From: RYN-230 sp963717125
GTDB taxonomy: Bacteria; Actinomycetota; Actinomycetes; Streptosporangiales; Streptosporangiaceae
NCBI GenBank assembly: GCA_963717125.1
Contig: CAVQVG010000020.1
Span: forward strand, 558,001 to 622,000
Reading direction: 5' to 3'
DNA length: 64,000 bases
This document shows, in pieces, positions 51,710 through 60,707 of this stretch (position 1 is its first letter; each line of letters opens with the position of its first letter). A program made the position numbers and the translations under genes. Below the pieces are notes generated by a model. The model did not search any database, was not told the origin of the DNA, and saw nothing but the letters and a program-made list of their open reading frames with translations.

Positions 51710-52483
51710 ATGGCCCCGCTCCCGCCTGCCCGCTACTACGCCGAGATCACCGGCAGCACCGCGGCGCTGGCCGCGCTGATCGACGGGGCTGACCCGGCCC
51801 AGCCGGTGCCGAGCTGCCCGGACTGGACGCTGCGCCAGCTGGCCACGCACGTCGGCCGGTTGCATCGCTGGGCGGCGGAGACCGTGCGCACCCGGTCGGC
51901 CGAGTTCATCCCGTTCCGCAGCGTGCCGGACGGCCGGTTCCCGGACGACCCGGCGCAGCGGCCGGGCTGGCTGACCGCGGGCGCCGAGCGGCTCATCGGG
52001 GAAGTCAGCCAGGCCGGCGCCGACCCGGTGTGGGCGTTCGGCACGCTCCGGCCCGCGGGCTTCTGGGCCCGCCGGATAACACACGAGACCGCGGTGCACC
52101 GGGCCGACGGGCAGCTGGCCACCGGCACCGCGCCGGTCATCGAGCCGGACGTCGCCGCCGACGGGATCGACGAGTGGCTTACGTTCGTGACCGTCCCGGA
52201 TCCCGGGCGGGCGGACACCCGGCTGGCCGGGCTGCAACCCGGCCAATCGCTGCACGTGCACGCCGGCGACGCGCCCAGTGGCCAGGGCGAATGGCTGGTC
52301 AGCCGGGACGGCGACGGCATCGGGGTGCGCCGGGAGCACGCCAAGGGCGACGCCGCACTGCGCGGCCCGGCGTCCGGCCTGCTGCTGGTGCTGACCCGGC
52401 GGCTCTCCCCGGAGCAGGCCGGCGTCGAAGTGCTCGGCGACCCGGCCGTGTTCCGCAGCTGGCTGGACGCTACCCCGTACTAG
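51710..52483 (+). CDS. Maleylpyruvate isomerase (MDMPI) domain protein
   Basis: 257 residues from ATG 51710. The N-terminal DinB-like four-helix domain has PSCPDWTLRQLATHVGRLHR, and the later ITHETAVHRAD supplies further metal-binding His, as in mycothiol-dependent maleylpyruvate isomerase. The C-terminal domain is the MDMPI_C type. Mycothiol is made only by actinobacteria, which supports the host assignment. The precise substrate is not determined. Its stop overlaps that of the convergent siderophore-interacting protein gene by four bases. Confidence 0.85.
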   Translation: MAPLPPARYYAEITGSTAALAALIDGADPAQPVPSCPDWTLRQLATHVGRLHRWAAETVRTRSAEFIPFRSVPDGRFPDDPAQRPGWLTAGAERLIGEVSQAGADPVWAFGTLRPAGFWARRITHETAVHRADGQLATGTAPVIEPDVAADGIDEWLTFVTVPDPGRADTRLAGLQPGQSLHVHAGDAPSGQGEWLVSRDGDGIGVRREHAKGDAALRGPASGLLLVLTRRLSPEQAGVEVLGDPAVFRSWLDATPY

Positions 52484-53262
52484 GCGTCCCGGGCGGGCTC
52501 GCCATGCGAGGCGTTCGCCTTGCCGCGGCCCCAGTAGGCCTTGGGCGAGACCTGCTCCGCCGTCAGCCCCCGGTTGGCCAGCATCTCGCGCAGCGCCAGC
52601 ACCACCTTGGCCTCGCCGAACAGGTAGCCGTGGCCGTGCCCGTCCGGCAGCCGGATCCCGGTCAGCGCGGCGGCCAGCCGCTCCGGGTCCCCGGCCGGTG
52701 CGCTGGCCCCGTCCCCGGCCGACCGGGGCAGCCAGCGCAGCGTGACGTCGGCCTTGGCGTCCAGCGGCTGCTCGTCGGCGGGCTCCGGAATCTCCAGCGC
52801 CGCGATGGCGCGCGTCCCGGCGGGCAGCGAGCCCACCATCGCGAACACCGCGGCCAGCCCGGACTCGTCCGCGGCGAACAGGTGCCAGTCCGCGTCCGCC
52901 GCCGGGAAGATCTTGCCCCGCGGGCCGATGCCCTCGATCGTGTCGCCCGGCCGCGCCGCTCGCAGCCAGCTCTCACCGGGTCCGTCGCCGTGCCGGACGA
53001 TGTCCATGGTCAGCTGCTGCCCGGCCGGGTCCAGGTCGCGGATGGTGTACCGGCGGCGCACCGGCCGGTTGCCGTCCACCGCCACCATCAGCATGACGTC
53101 CTGGCCAGGCTGGTAACTGAACGTGGTCAGCTCCGGGGCGGTCAGCACGAGCCGCTGCATGTGCGGGGTGACCAGGCGGTTAGCGACCACCTCGAACCGC
53201 ATCCGGGTGGTACCGGCCAGCGCCCCGGTCAGCTGGGCAAATGGGTCATCGAGTTCAGGCAC
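52480..53262 (-). CDS. Siderophore-interacting protein (FAD-dependent ferric reductase)
   Basis: 260 residues from ATG 53262. FAD-binding motif RRRYTIRDLDPAGQQL, phosphate loop GRGKANASHGEPARD at the C-terminus, and FAADESGLAAVFAMV at the NAD(P)H site are family hallmarks. It reduces ferric siderophores in the cytoplasm to release iron. No siderophore transporter or synthesis gene is nearby. It lies 42 bases downstream of sthA on the same strand and may share its transcript. Confidence 0.9.
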   Translation of the reverse strand: MPELDDPFAQLTGALAGTTRMRFEVVANRLVTPHMQRLVLTAPELTTFSYQPGQDVMLMVAVDGNRPVRRRYTIRDLDPAGQQLTMDIVRHGDGPGESWLRAARPGDTIEGIGPRGKIFPAADADWHLFAADESGLAAVFAMVGSLPAGTRAIAALEIPEPADEQPLDAKADVTLRWLPRSAGDGASAPAGDPERLAAALTGIRLPDGHGHGYLFGEAKVVLALREMLANRGLTAEQVSPKAYWGRGKANASHGEPARDA

Positions 53263-53304
53263 CCGGCCAGTGTACGTGCGGCCCCGGCCGTTACCCGGTA
53301 AACC

Positions 53305-54708
53305 CTAGTCGGCGAAGCGCTCCACCAGGCGCATCTTGTTGGTCGCGTCCAGCGCCGCGACCTTGTACGACTCGGCCAGCGTCGGGTAGTTGAACACCGC
53401 GTCCACCAGGTAGTCGATGGTGCCGCCGCAGCCCATCACGGCCTGGCCGATGTGCACCAGCTCGGTCGCGCCGGTGCCGAACACGTGCACCCCAAGCAGC
53501 GTGCGGTCCTCCGGCGAGACGAGCAGCTTGAGCACGCCGTAGGAGTCGCCGATGATCTGCCCGCGGGCCAGCTCGCGGTACCGGGACACGCCGACCTCGA
53601 ACGGCACGCAGTCCGCGGTGAGCTGGTCCTCGGTCCGGCCGATGAAGCTGATCTCCGGGATGCTGTAGATGCCGATCGGCTGCAGCAGGTGCGCGTTGTG
53701 CACCGGCTCGCCGCAGGCGTGGCGCGCGGCCAGCCGGCCCTGCTCCATGGACGTGGCGGCCAGCGCGGGGAACCCGATGACGTCGCCGACCGCGTACACG
53801 TGCGGCACCTTGGTCCGGTAGAACTCGTCCACCTCGATCCGGCCGCGCTTGTCGGCGGTCAGCCCGGCCGCCTCGAGGTTGAGGGCGTCAGTCGCGCCCT
53901 GCCGGCCCGCGGAGTACAGCACCGTGTCGGCCGGGATCTTCTTCCCGCTGGCCAGCGTCGCGATCGCGCCGTCCTCCCGGGCGTCCACCGAGGTCACCGT
54001 CTCGCCGAAGCGGAACGTCACGGCCAGGTCGCGGAGGTGGAACTTGAGCGCCTCGACCACTTCCAGGTCGCAGAACTCCAGCATCCGGTCGCGCTGCTCG
54101 ACCACGGTCACCTTGCAGCCCAGCGCGGCGAACATGGACGCGTACTCGATGCCGATCACCCCGGCGCCGGCCACCACCAGGCTCCGCGGCACCCGCTCCA
54201 GGTGCACACAGCCGTCCGAGTCGATGATGGTGCGCTCGTCGAACGCGACGCTGGGCGGCCGCGCGGGCTTGGTGCCGACCGCGATCACGATACTGTCCGC
54301 GGTCACCGTGCGCAGCCGGCCGTGCCCGTCGTCGACCTCCACCGTGTGCGGGTCGCTGAACCGCGCCGTGCCGGACAGGATCGTCACCCGGTTGCGGGTG
54401 AGCTGGCTGCGCACCACGTCGTTTTCCCGGCTGACCACGTGCCTGGTGCGGTTGGCCAGGTCGGCGATGGTGATCTCGTCCTTGACCCGGTAACTCTGGC
54501 CGTACATCTCCCGCTGGTCCAGGCCGGTCAGGTAGAGCACCGCTTCGCGCATGGTCTTGGACGGGATCGTGCCGGTGTTCAGGCACACCCCGCCGATCAT
54601 GTCCGGCCGTTCCACGACCGCCACCCGCCGGTCCAGCTTGGCGGCCGCGATCGCCGCCTTCTGCCCGCCGGGACCAGAACCGATGACTACCAGGTCGTAA
54701 TCGTGCAC
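53305..54708 (-). CDS. sthA: Soluble NAD(P) transhydrogenase SthA
   Basis: 467 residues from GTG 54708; a TTG at 54723 is also open. Flavoprotein disulfide reductase fold: FAD loop DLVVIGSGPGGQKAAIAAAK, the SthA-type GGVCLNTGTIPSKTMREAV in which Thr replaces the second redox Cys, NAD loop VVAGAGVIGIEYASMFAALG, second FAD motif HVYAVGDVIGFP and a dimerisation domain. It moves hydride between NADPH and NAD+ in the cytoplasm. Length is normal. It is the upstream neighbour of the siderophore-interacting protein gene. Confidence 0.93.
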   Translation of the reverse strand: MHDYDLVVIGSGPGGQKAAIAAAKLDRRVAVVERPDMIGGVCLNTGTIPSKTMREAVLYLTGLDQREMYGQSYRVKDEITIADLANRTRHVVSRENDVVRSQLTRNRVTILSGTARFSDPHTVEVDDGHGRLRTVTADSIVIAVGTKPARPPSVAFDERTIIDSDGCVHLERVPRSLVVAGAGVIGIEYASMFAALGCKVTVVEQRDRMLEFCDLEVVEALKFHLRDLAVTFRFGETVTSVDAREDGAIATLASGKKIPADTVLYSAGRQGATDALNLEAAGLTADKRGRIEVDEFYRTKVPHVYAVGDVIGFPALAATSMEQGRLAARHACGEPVHNAHLLQPIGIYSIPEISFIGRTEDQLTADCVPFEVGVSRYRELARGQIIGDSYGVLKLLVSPEDRTLLGVHVFGTGATELVHIGQAVMGCGGTIDYLVDAVFNYPTLAESYKVAALDATNKMRLVERFAD

Positions 54709-54768
54709 GCTCCCAGTCTGCAATCGCGCACTGGGTTAGAGCCAGCCCACTTTTCATCTGGTCGCTGG

Positions 54769-55311
54769 CTACAGCCAGCCGACCCTGGCGCTGTTAACAG
54801 GCTCTTCCCCCATCGGCCGGCCAAGTTCGCCCGCGCGGACCTGGTCGAGCAGCCGGGTGAGGGCGTTAAGTATCTCGGGCAGGCTGTTGCGCAGGGCCTG
54901 CGCGTCCCTCCTGTCGGCCGGCTGGCCGCCCGCGCCCGCCTGGGTCAGCAGCCCGTCCAGGTCGGCCAGCTTGGCGCCGACCCATTCCACCGGGAACGCG
55001 GACAGCTCCCGCTCGAACACCCGGTGCCCCGGCTCCCAGCCTTGCTCCGCCATCGGGTGGTGGTGCGTCCGGTCGAAGCTGCCGGCCGGGCCGTCCACCG
55101 ATTCCAGCAGGTCCGCCCGCCAGATCAGCTCGCCGATCTCGATCGGCTGGGCCGAGTAGATGGACCCCTTCAGCTCCCCCGCGCTGAGCAGCCTGACCTC
55201 CAGCCGCACGCCGTGCTCCGGGCTCTCCTGGCCCGGCATCGGGTGCGGGTCCACGAAGTACAGGTCGCTGAGCAGCACCGCGGTCCGCTCGAAACCGAAG
55301 ACGTACAACAC
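54769..55311 (-). CDS. Conserved-looking hypothetical protein, 180 aa
   Basis: The frame from GTG 55311 begins VLYVFGFERTAVLLSDLYFV and is well structured to about residue 130, followed by a helix (PADRRDAQALRNSLPEILNA). AGAGGAGG lies nine bases before the GTG; TTG 55314 is equally possible. No signal peptide or membrane helix. There are many acidic residues and a His-rich stretch (DRTHHHP). No family was recognised. The 226-base gap upstream, 55312-55537, also holds the promoter region of the divergent membrane protein gene and shows no other gene. Confidence 0.65.
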   Translation of the reverse strand: MLYVFGFERTAVLLSDLYFVDPHPMPGQESPEHGVRLEVRLLSAGELKGSIYSAQPIEIGELIWRADLLESVDGPAGSFDRTHHHPMAEQGWEPGHRVFERELSAFPVEWVGAKLADLDGLLTQAGAGGQPADRRDAQALRNSLPEILNALTRLLDQVRAGELGRPMGEEPVNSARVGWL

Positions 55312-55537
55312 CAAACCGACCTCCTCTACCCAACGCCAGGGCCCGGTTCGGGGCGTGCGCCGGTACGCCCAGTCTGCGGCAGCGCGGCCAGCCCGGGAAG
55401 CCCGCCCCGGCCCGAGCCATTCCGGTTCTTTACCGGATTCTCGCCGACACCAGGCCGCCGCTTCACCGGCGCGGTGCGGGCCTCGCATAGTCTGGGACCA
55501 TCCCCGAAGACCTCCGAGCTGATGGCGGAATTCATTT

Positions 55538-55930
55538 ATGGCTGGCCTGCTCCTTGTCTGTGTCGTCCTAGCGGTCGTCGCGCTCTACCTGGCCGAACGG
55601 TTCATCAAGGCCCGGGCCCAGGCCCGCAGGCTGCGGGAGATGGACGACCGGCTGTCCGCGGCGACCGCCAGAGTCGATGTGCAGCAGGCGAAGAAACGGG
55701 CGTCGGCTGAGGCCAGCGCGGAGCTGACCAACGTGATGCCGGCCATCAACCGGCCGCCGCTGAGCCTGCCCGGGGTGCCAGCGGACGGCCCGGCCCGGCC
55801 CAAGGCGTCTCGCGAGCGGCCTGGCTCGGCGGAGCACGGGACGTCCAGCCGGGCCCCGGGCCGGCTGGGCCGCCGCGGCGGCCGTACCGGTGACCATCCG
55901 GTCCGGGCCAGCGAGCCCCACGGGACCTGA
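55538..55930 (+). CDS. Small single-pass membrane protein with coiled coil
   Basis: 130 residues. A membrane helix at 2-20 (AGLLLVCVVLAVVALYLAE) is followed by a basic helix, FIKARAQARRLREMDDRLSA, and a charged coiled-coil segment to about residue 65. The rest is Pro/Arg/Gly-rich and disordered. The layout resembles small membrane-tethered scaffold proteins. No family was recognised. It is encoded just before the CYTH/CHAD-ParA pair on the same strand but separated by 176 bases. Confidence 0.55.
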   Translation: MAGLLLVCVVLAVVALYLAERFIKARAQARRLREMDDRLSAATARVDVQQAKKRASAEASAELTNVMPAINRPPLSLPGVPADGPARPKASRERPGSAEHGTSSRAPGRLGRRGGRTGDHPVRASEPHGT

Positions 55931-56106
55931 CCCGCAGGCCATTCGGATGCCGGCTGCCGGCTGGAAAATCGGCCCATAACAGGCGGAGACGGACGAGCTA
56001 GTACTGGTTACACTCGTGGGCAGCCTCGTGTACCGTTAATCGGTTGCCCACTGTTAACCTTTCGTTCATCCGTCCTTGCTTCGCTGACCCAAGCCGAGGT
56101 CCCGCA

Positions 56107-57666
56107 GTGCCCGCGTCTGCCCAGGTTGTCGTCCTCGGTGCCAGTGATCATGGCCAGCCGGGGGAAGATGACGTGCTGGCCACGCTGGCCCCGCGGTTCT
56201 CCGTGCGGCGCACCGGCCGGCCGCGCGCCGTGCGCCGGGCCTGGCTGGACACGTTCGACTGGCGGCTGCACCGGGCCGGGCTCACCCTGGAATACGTCAC
56301 CGGCCGCCGGCCCGCCGAGCTGGTGCTCACCGGTCCGGGCGGGGACCAGGTCAGCCAGCCGGCCAGCCGGCTGAGCTGGCCGGCCCTGGCCGCTGGCCTG
56401 CCCGCGGGGCCGGTCCGCGACCGGCTGTGTGCCGCGGCCGGCATCCGCGCGCTGCTGCCCGCCGCCCGCGCGGTGAGCACGGTGCAGCAACTGCGGGTGC
56501 TCAACGAGGACACCAAGACGATCGCGTGGCTCACCGTCGACCGCACCGCGGCGAGCTACCCGGCGGCGGCGCAGCTCCCGGCCCGGCTCCAGGTCACCGC
56601 GGTGCGCGGCTACCAGCCGCAGGCCGAGCGGGTGGCCGAGCTGCTGGCCGCCGCGGCCAGGCCGGATGGCGCGGCCGGCGGCCCGCTGGACGCCGCACTG
56701 GCCGCGGCCGGGCGGCACGCCGAGGACTACAGCAACAAGCTGGACATCCGGTTGTCCCCGGATATGCCGGGCCGGCTGGCCATGCGCACCATCCTGCTGG
56801 ACCTGCTGGACACCATCCAGGCCAACGTGCCCGGCACGCTCCGCGACATCGACACCGAGTTCCTGCACGACCTGCGGGTAGCGGTGCGCCGCACCCGGTC
56901 CGCGCTCAAGCTGGCCGCCGACGTGCTGCCGGCCGGGCTGGCGGCCCGGTTCGGCCCCGAGTTCAAGTGGCTCGGCGACCTCACCACGCCCACCCGTGAC
57001 CTGGACGTCTACCTGCTGGGCTACCAGGACATGGCGGACGGCCTGGTGTCCGCCAAGCCAGCTGAGCTGGCCCCGTTCCACGACCATCTGGTCGGCCAGC
57101 GCGGCGCCGAGTACCGCCGGCTGGTCCGCGGGCTCCGCTCGGCCCGGTTCACCCGGCTGGTCAGCGAGTGGCGCACGGCGCTCACCGGCCTGGGCCCGGC
57201 CAAGGGCAGCCCGCGGGCGGCGGACCTGGCCGTGGCGCGGCTGCGCCGGGCCCATAGCAAGGTGCTCCGCCAGGGCGCGGCGATCAGCCCGGACTCCCCC
57301 GCCGAGCAGCTGCACGACTTGCGCAAGCGATGCAAGGAACTGCGCTACCTGCTCGAGTTCTTCGCGTCGCTGTTCGACCCGCAAGCCCACCAGCGCGCGG
57401 TCAAGGACCTCAAGGGCCTGCAGGACTGCCTGGGTGAGTTCCAGGACCGCCAGGTCCAGCAGCAGGAACTGCGCGAGTTCGCCAGCGAAATGATGGCGGA
57501 CCGGGACACGCCGGCCACCGCGCTGCTGGCCATGGGCGAGCTGGCCGGCCAGCTCGGGCTGCGCCAGCGGCAGGCCCGGGACGAGTTCGCCGGGCGGTTC
57601 CGCGACTTCGCCAGCCCGGCCAGCGAGTGCCGGTTCCAGGTGCTGACCGGCGGATCCGGCCCATGA
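56107..57666 (+). CDS. CYTH-like/CHAD domain protein
   Basis: 519 residues from GTG 56107. Residues 1-160 resemble a divergent CYTH domain (RRAWLDTFDWRLHRAGLTLE, with the Glu/Arg pattern reduced). Residues about 205-500 are a CHAD domain: FLHDLRVAVRRTRSALKL and the second repeat QLHDLRKRCKELRYLLEFF, whose conserved His and Arg/Lys bind polyphosphate in characterised members. An open frame from TTG 56044 is not supported. The ATGA overlap (57663-57666) couples it to the ParA gene. By family knowledge it should bind polyphosphate or granules of it. Confidence 0.88.
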   Translation: MPASAQVVVLGASDHGQPGEDDVLATLAPRFSVRRTGRPRAVRRAWLDTFDWRLHRAGLTLEYVTGRRPAELVLTGPGGDQVSQPASRLSWPALAAGLPAGPVRDRLCAAAGIRALLPAARAVSTVQQLRVLNEDTKTIAWLTVDRTAASYPAAAQLPARLQVTAVRGYQPQAERVAELLAAAARPDGAAGGPLDAALAAAGRHAEDYSNKLDIRLSPDMPGRLAMRTILLDLLDTIQANVPGTLRDIDTEFLHDLRVAVRRTRSALKLAADVLPAGLAARFGPEFKWLGDLTTPTRDLDVYLLGYQDMADGLVSAKPAELAPFHDHLVGQRGAEYRRLVRGLRSARFTRLVSEWRTALTGLGPAKGSPRAADLAVARLRRAHSKVLRQGAAISPDSPAEQLHDLRKRCKELRYLLEFFASLFDPQAHQRAVKDLKGLQDCLGEFQDRQVQQQELREFASEMMADRDTPATALLAMGELAGQLGLRQRQARDEFAGRFRDFASPASECRFQVLTGGSGP

Positions 57667-58406
57667 AGATCCTGGCCACGTACAACATCAAGGGCGGCGT
57701 CGGCAAGACGGCCACCGCGGTCAACCTCAGCTACCTGGCCGCCCAGGACGGGCTGCGCGTGCTGCTCTGGGACCTGGACCCGCAGGCGGCGGCCAGCTTC
57801 CTGTTCCGCATCCGGCCCCGGGTCAAGGGCGGCGGCAAAGCGCTGATCCGCGGCAGCCGGGAGCTCGACGGGGCGATCAAGGGCACGGACTTCGACCGGC
57901 TGGACCTGCTGCCCGCCGACTTCACCTACCGCAATCTCGACCTGGTCCTCGGGGCGACCAAGAAGCCCACCCGGCGGATCGCCCGGCTGCTCGCCCCGCT
58001 CGCCGCCGACTATGACGTCATCTTCCTGGACTGCCCGCCCGGCATCTCGCTGCTGTCGGAGAGCGTGCTGCAGGCGGCGGACGGCCTGCTCATCCCGCTC
58101 ATCCCGACCGTGCTGTCGCTGCGCACGCTGGACCAGCTGACCGAGTTCATCGGCGGGCTGAACGGCAAGCGGCCCGATGTGCTGGCGTTTTTCTCCATGA
58201 TCGACCGGCGCAAGCGGCTGCACCTGGACATTGCCAGCCAGCTGCCCACGGAACGCGGCGACATCGCGGCGACGGCCATTCCCGCGCTCTCGCTGATCGA
58301 GCGGATGTCCCTGGAGCGGGCCCCGGTGGGCGCGTTCGCGCCGCGCAGCCGGGCCGCGCAGAGCTATCGCGAGCTCTGGGCGGAAGTCAAAGACCGGGAA
58401 CTCTGA
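57663..58406 (+). CDS. Orphan ParA/MinD-type ATPase
   Basis: 247 residues from ATG 57663. Deviant Walker A with both lysines, YNIKGGVGKTATAVNLSYLA; Walker A' LWDLDPQAAASF; Walker B VIFLDCPPGIS. No helix-turn-helix N-terminus, and no ParB gene or parS-like site nearby, so it is not the chromosome partition ParA. Such ATPases move cargo along the nucleoid. It is translationally coupled to the CHAD protein, which is the obvious candidate for cargo adaptor. 149 bases without a gene separate it from the next ORF at 58555. Confidence 0.9.
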   Translation: MKILATYNIKGGVGKTATAVNLSYLAAQDGLRVLLWDLDPQAAASFLFRIRPRVKGGGKALIRGSRELDGAIKGTDFDRLDLLPADFTYRNLDLVLGATKKPTRRIARLLAPLAADYDVIFLDCPPGISLLSESVLQAADGLLIPLIPTVLSLRTLDQLTEFIGGLNGKRPDVLAFFSMIDRRKRLHLDIASQLPTERGDIAATAIPALSLIERMSLERAPVGAFAPRSRAAQSYRELWAEVKDREL

Positions 58407-58554
58407 TACCGCCGCGCCCCGCCAGCCACTCCCATGCTGCTATTTGGCTGCGCACCGTAACTGCTTAGGTCTTTGTCGTGGAATGCCCGCCGCAGCCGGG
58501 CGAGGCCGGAGCATGCTAGTACGTTGAGATAGGTACGGGCGTAGGGGGGAACAC

Positions 58555-59043
58555 ATGAGCCGTCGGCTGATCCGGCTGGAAATGCCAGTGTTCCCCGACC
58601 GGCGGATGTTCCGGGTGCATGACTCGACGGTGGACCCGGACGCGCCCGGCGGCCCGCTGGCCCCGGTCGGCACGCTGGTCAGCGTGACCCGGGAGCAGCT
58701 GTGGGTGGGCAGCTTGCAGGAGCACATCGGGGTCCGGCTCACCCTGGAGGAGTGGGACACCGCGCCGCCGCTGTTCGGCGACGCCTGGGAGGACGAGGCC
58801 AAGGCCACGCTGTACCTGCGTGGTCAGCTCACCGTGGACCGGGCGGTGGACCGGCTGACGCTGGCGGGCGGGGTGGGCGACTACGTGGTCCGGGTGTACG
58901 CGCGGAACCGGCGCGAGGTCATGCGGCTGTACGAGGAAATGTTCGAGCGGGGCGTGGACCCGCTGAGCGACGAGTTCCAGCGGGCCCGGATGGACCTGGA
59001 AGGTCTGGAGCAGTACCTGCTGCAGATCTGGCGCGAATACTGA
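58555..59043 (+). CDS. Hypothetical protein, 162 aa
   Basis: ATG 58555 with GGGGGG five to ten bases upstream. The sequence is a mixed alpha/beta soluble protein: RLIRLEMPVFPDRRMFRVHD at the start, a central ATLYLRGQLTVDRAVDRLTL, and an acidic C-terminal helix (MDLEGLEQYLLQIWREY). No signal peptide, membrane helix or known motif was seen. It may form part of the CHAD-ParA locus because it follows on the same strand, but the 149-base gap argues for its own promoter. Confidence 0.7.
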   Translation: MSRRLIRLEMPVFPDRRMFRVHDSTVDPDAPGGPLAPVGTLVSVTREQLWVGSLQEHIGVRLTLEEWDTAPPLFGDAWEDEAKATLYLRGQLTVDRAVDRLTLAGGVGDYVVRVYARNRREVMRLYEEMFERGVDPLSDEFQRARMDLEGLEQYLLQIWREY

Positions 59044-59052
59044 CCGGGCTGG

Positions 59053-59433
59053 TCACTGCGAGCGGACCGCGTGCGGCACCGGGCTGGCCGCGACGTCGGA
59101 CGAGGCCGCCGAGGCCGCCGGGGTAGCCGGTTTGCCGGTCGTGGCGGACGGCGCCATCTGGGCCGGGTGCGCCGGGGACGCGCTGCCCTTGCTGCCCACG
59201 GGCCGGTCGGTCGAGGCACGGAACGGGACCACCGCGTATACCACGAGCGACACCACCGCGACTACGAGCAGGGTGCTGAACGAGGCGAGCAGCCGGATCC
59301 GGCGCATCCGCGCGGTCAGCGGCCCACGGGGCGCACCGAATGAGGCCATCCTGGACGCCAGCAGCGGGTCGCTGGTGGCCAGGCCACGCTCGATCTCATC
59401 CAGGATGCGCTGCTCATCCATGGATAGCGCCAT
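59053..59433 (-). CDS. DUF3040 membrane protein
   Basis: 126 residues from ATG 59433, with GGAGGT nine bases upstream. The start ALSMDEQRILDEIERGLATS is the DUF3040 signature. One membrane helix follows (about 54-71, RLLASFSTLLVVAVVSLVVY, members often have two), then an Ala/Ser/Pro-rich tail. DUF3040 proteins are small actinobacterial membrane proteins of unknown function. Convergent with the hypothetical gene at 58555, with nine bases between stops. The 214-base gap upstream holds the promoter of the radical SAM gene. Confidence 0.85.
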   Translation of the reverse strand: MALSMDEQRILDEIERGLATSDPLLASRMASFGAPRGPLTARMRRIRLLASFSTLLVVAVVSLVVYAVVPFRASTDRPVGSKGSASPAHPAQMAPSATTGKPATPAASAASSDVAASPVPHAVRSQ

Positions 59434-59610
59434 GAGGGCTACCTCCACCGCCGGGCCGGAGCGGACTTTCTCTTACTATCCCCCACAGCAAGATCGTTAG
59501 CCTTAGATCCCGTTGCTGTGCTGTGATTTGCGCGGTTGCGCCCTGGACCCAGCGCACTGCACAGCGTGACAGCGCGAGTCGATCAGAGTACCGGTGCGGC
59601 GCGCCGGCGT

Positions 59611-59640
59611 TTGCCAAGGGTCGAACACAGATTCTATAGT
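59611..59640 (+). promoter_or_regulatory. Promoter of the radical SAM gene, with an SOS-like half
   Basis: TTGCCA (59611-59616) and TATAGT (59635-59640) are 18 bases apart; the ATG at 59648 lies seven bases after the -10, so the transcript is probably leaderless. The spacer contains TCGAACACAGATTCTA (59621-59636), which has GAAC-N4-ATTC, close to the LexA pattern GAAC-N4-GTTC with one mismatch in the core. Control by LexA is possible but weakly supported. Confidence 0.5.
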
Positions 59641-59647
59641 GGCCAGC

Positions 59648-60697
59648 ATGCGCTGGGATGGCATGCGGGTCGAGCCAGACGGGACGCTGCGCGGCGACCC
59701 GGCGGCGCCGCCGGCGCTGTTCGAACGCGGCGCCATCACCAGGACGTTCGATACCCCCGGCTTCCGCGGCATGACGTTCTTCGAGGTGCGCGCCAAGAGC
59801 GCGATCAACCGGGTGCCCGACGCCTCCCGCGTGCCGTTCCGCTGGACCATTAACCCCTATCGGGGATGTAGCCATTCGTGTGTTTACTGCTTCGCCCGGA
59901 ACACGCACACCTACCTGGACCTGGACGCGGGGCATGACTTCGACTCGAAGATCGTGGTCAAGGTGAACGCGCCGGACCTGGTGCGCAAGGAACTGGCCGC
60001 CCCGAAGTGGCCCGGTGAGCACATCGCGATGGGCACCAACGTGGATGTCTACCAGCGGGCGGAGGGCAAGTACCGGCTGATGCCCGGCATCCTGCAAGCG
60101 CTGCTGGACGCGCGCAACCCGTACTCGATCCTGACCAAGGGCACGCTGATCCTGCGCGACCTCGACCTGCTCACCGCGGCCGCGGAGGTCACCGACGTCG
60201 GGCTGAGCGTGTCGGCGGGCTGCACCGACGAGGAGCTGTGGCGGACGCTGGAGCCGGGCACGCCCAGCCCGCTGCGCCGGCTCGGCGTGTGCGCCACGCT
60301 CAGCGAGCACGGGCTGCGCTGCGGGGTGCTGATGGGGCCGGTGGTGCCGTTCCTGTCCGACTCCCCCGCCCAGCTCGAAGCCACCGTCCGGCAGGTGGCC
60401 GAGGCCGGCGCCACCCACGTCAGCCCGATCGTGCTGCACCTGCGGCCCGGCGCGCGGGAGTGGTTCCTGGCCTGGCTGGCCGAGCACCACCCCACGCTGG
60501 TCGCCCGCTACCGCGGGCTGTACGGGTCGCGCGCCTACGCGCCCAAGGACTACCAGGAGCGGATCGCCGGGCAGGTGCGCGAACTGGCCGAGCGGTACCG
60601 GGTCGGCCGGGGCAGCCCGCCGCCCATCCGGCGCTGGCGCGGGCCCGCCACGGCGCCGGCCCCAGCTCCGGTGGCGGAGCAGCTCACGCTGCTGTGA
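59648..60697 (+). CDS. Rv2578c-like radical SAM protein
   Basis: 349 residues from ATG 59648. The iron-sulfur motif is in NPYRGCSHSCVYCFARNTHT (CxxxCxxC). The N-terminal RGDP...FERGAITRTFDTPGF region and the C-terminal Zn-less tail are as in the Rv2578c/SplB-like group. Members are related to spore photoproduct lyase, but their reaction is unproven; a nucleic-acid or DNA-damage role has been proposed from their regulation. A start at 59594 was rejected because the promoter would then lie inside the gene. Confidence 0.88.
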   Translation: MRWDGMRVEPDGTLRGDPAAPPALFERGAITRTFDTPGFRGMTFFEVRAKSAINRVPDASRVPFRWTINPYRGCSHSCVYCFARNTHTYLDLDAGHDFDSKIVVKVNAPDLVRKELAAPKWPGEHIAMGTNVDVYQRAEGKYRLMPGILQALLDARNPYSILTKGTLILRDLDLLTAAAEVTDVGLSVSAGCTDEELWRTLEPGTPSPLRRLGVCATLSEHGLRCGVLMGPVVPFLSDSPAQLEATVRQVAEAGATHVSPIVLHLRPGAREWFLAWLAEHHPTLVARYRGLYGSRAYAPKDYQERIAGQVRELAERYRVGRGSPPPIRRWRGPATAPAPAPVAEQLTLL

Positions 60698-60707
60698 GGC
60701 GCTGCTG

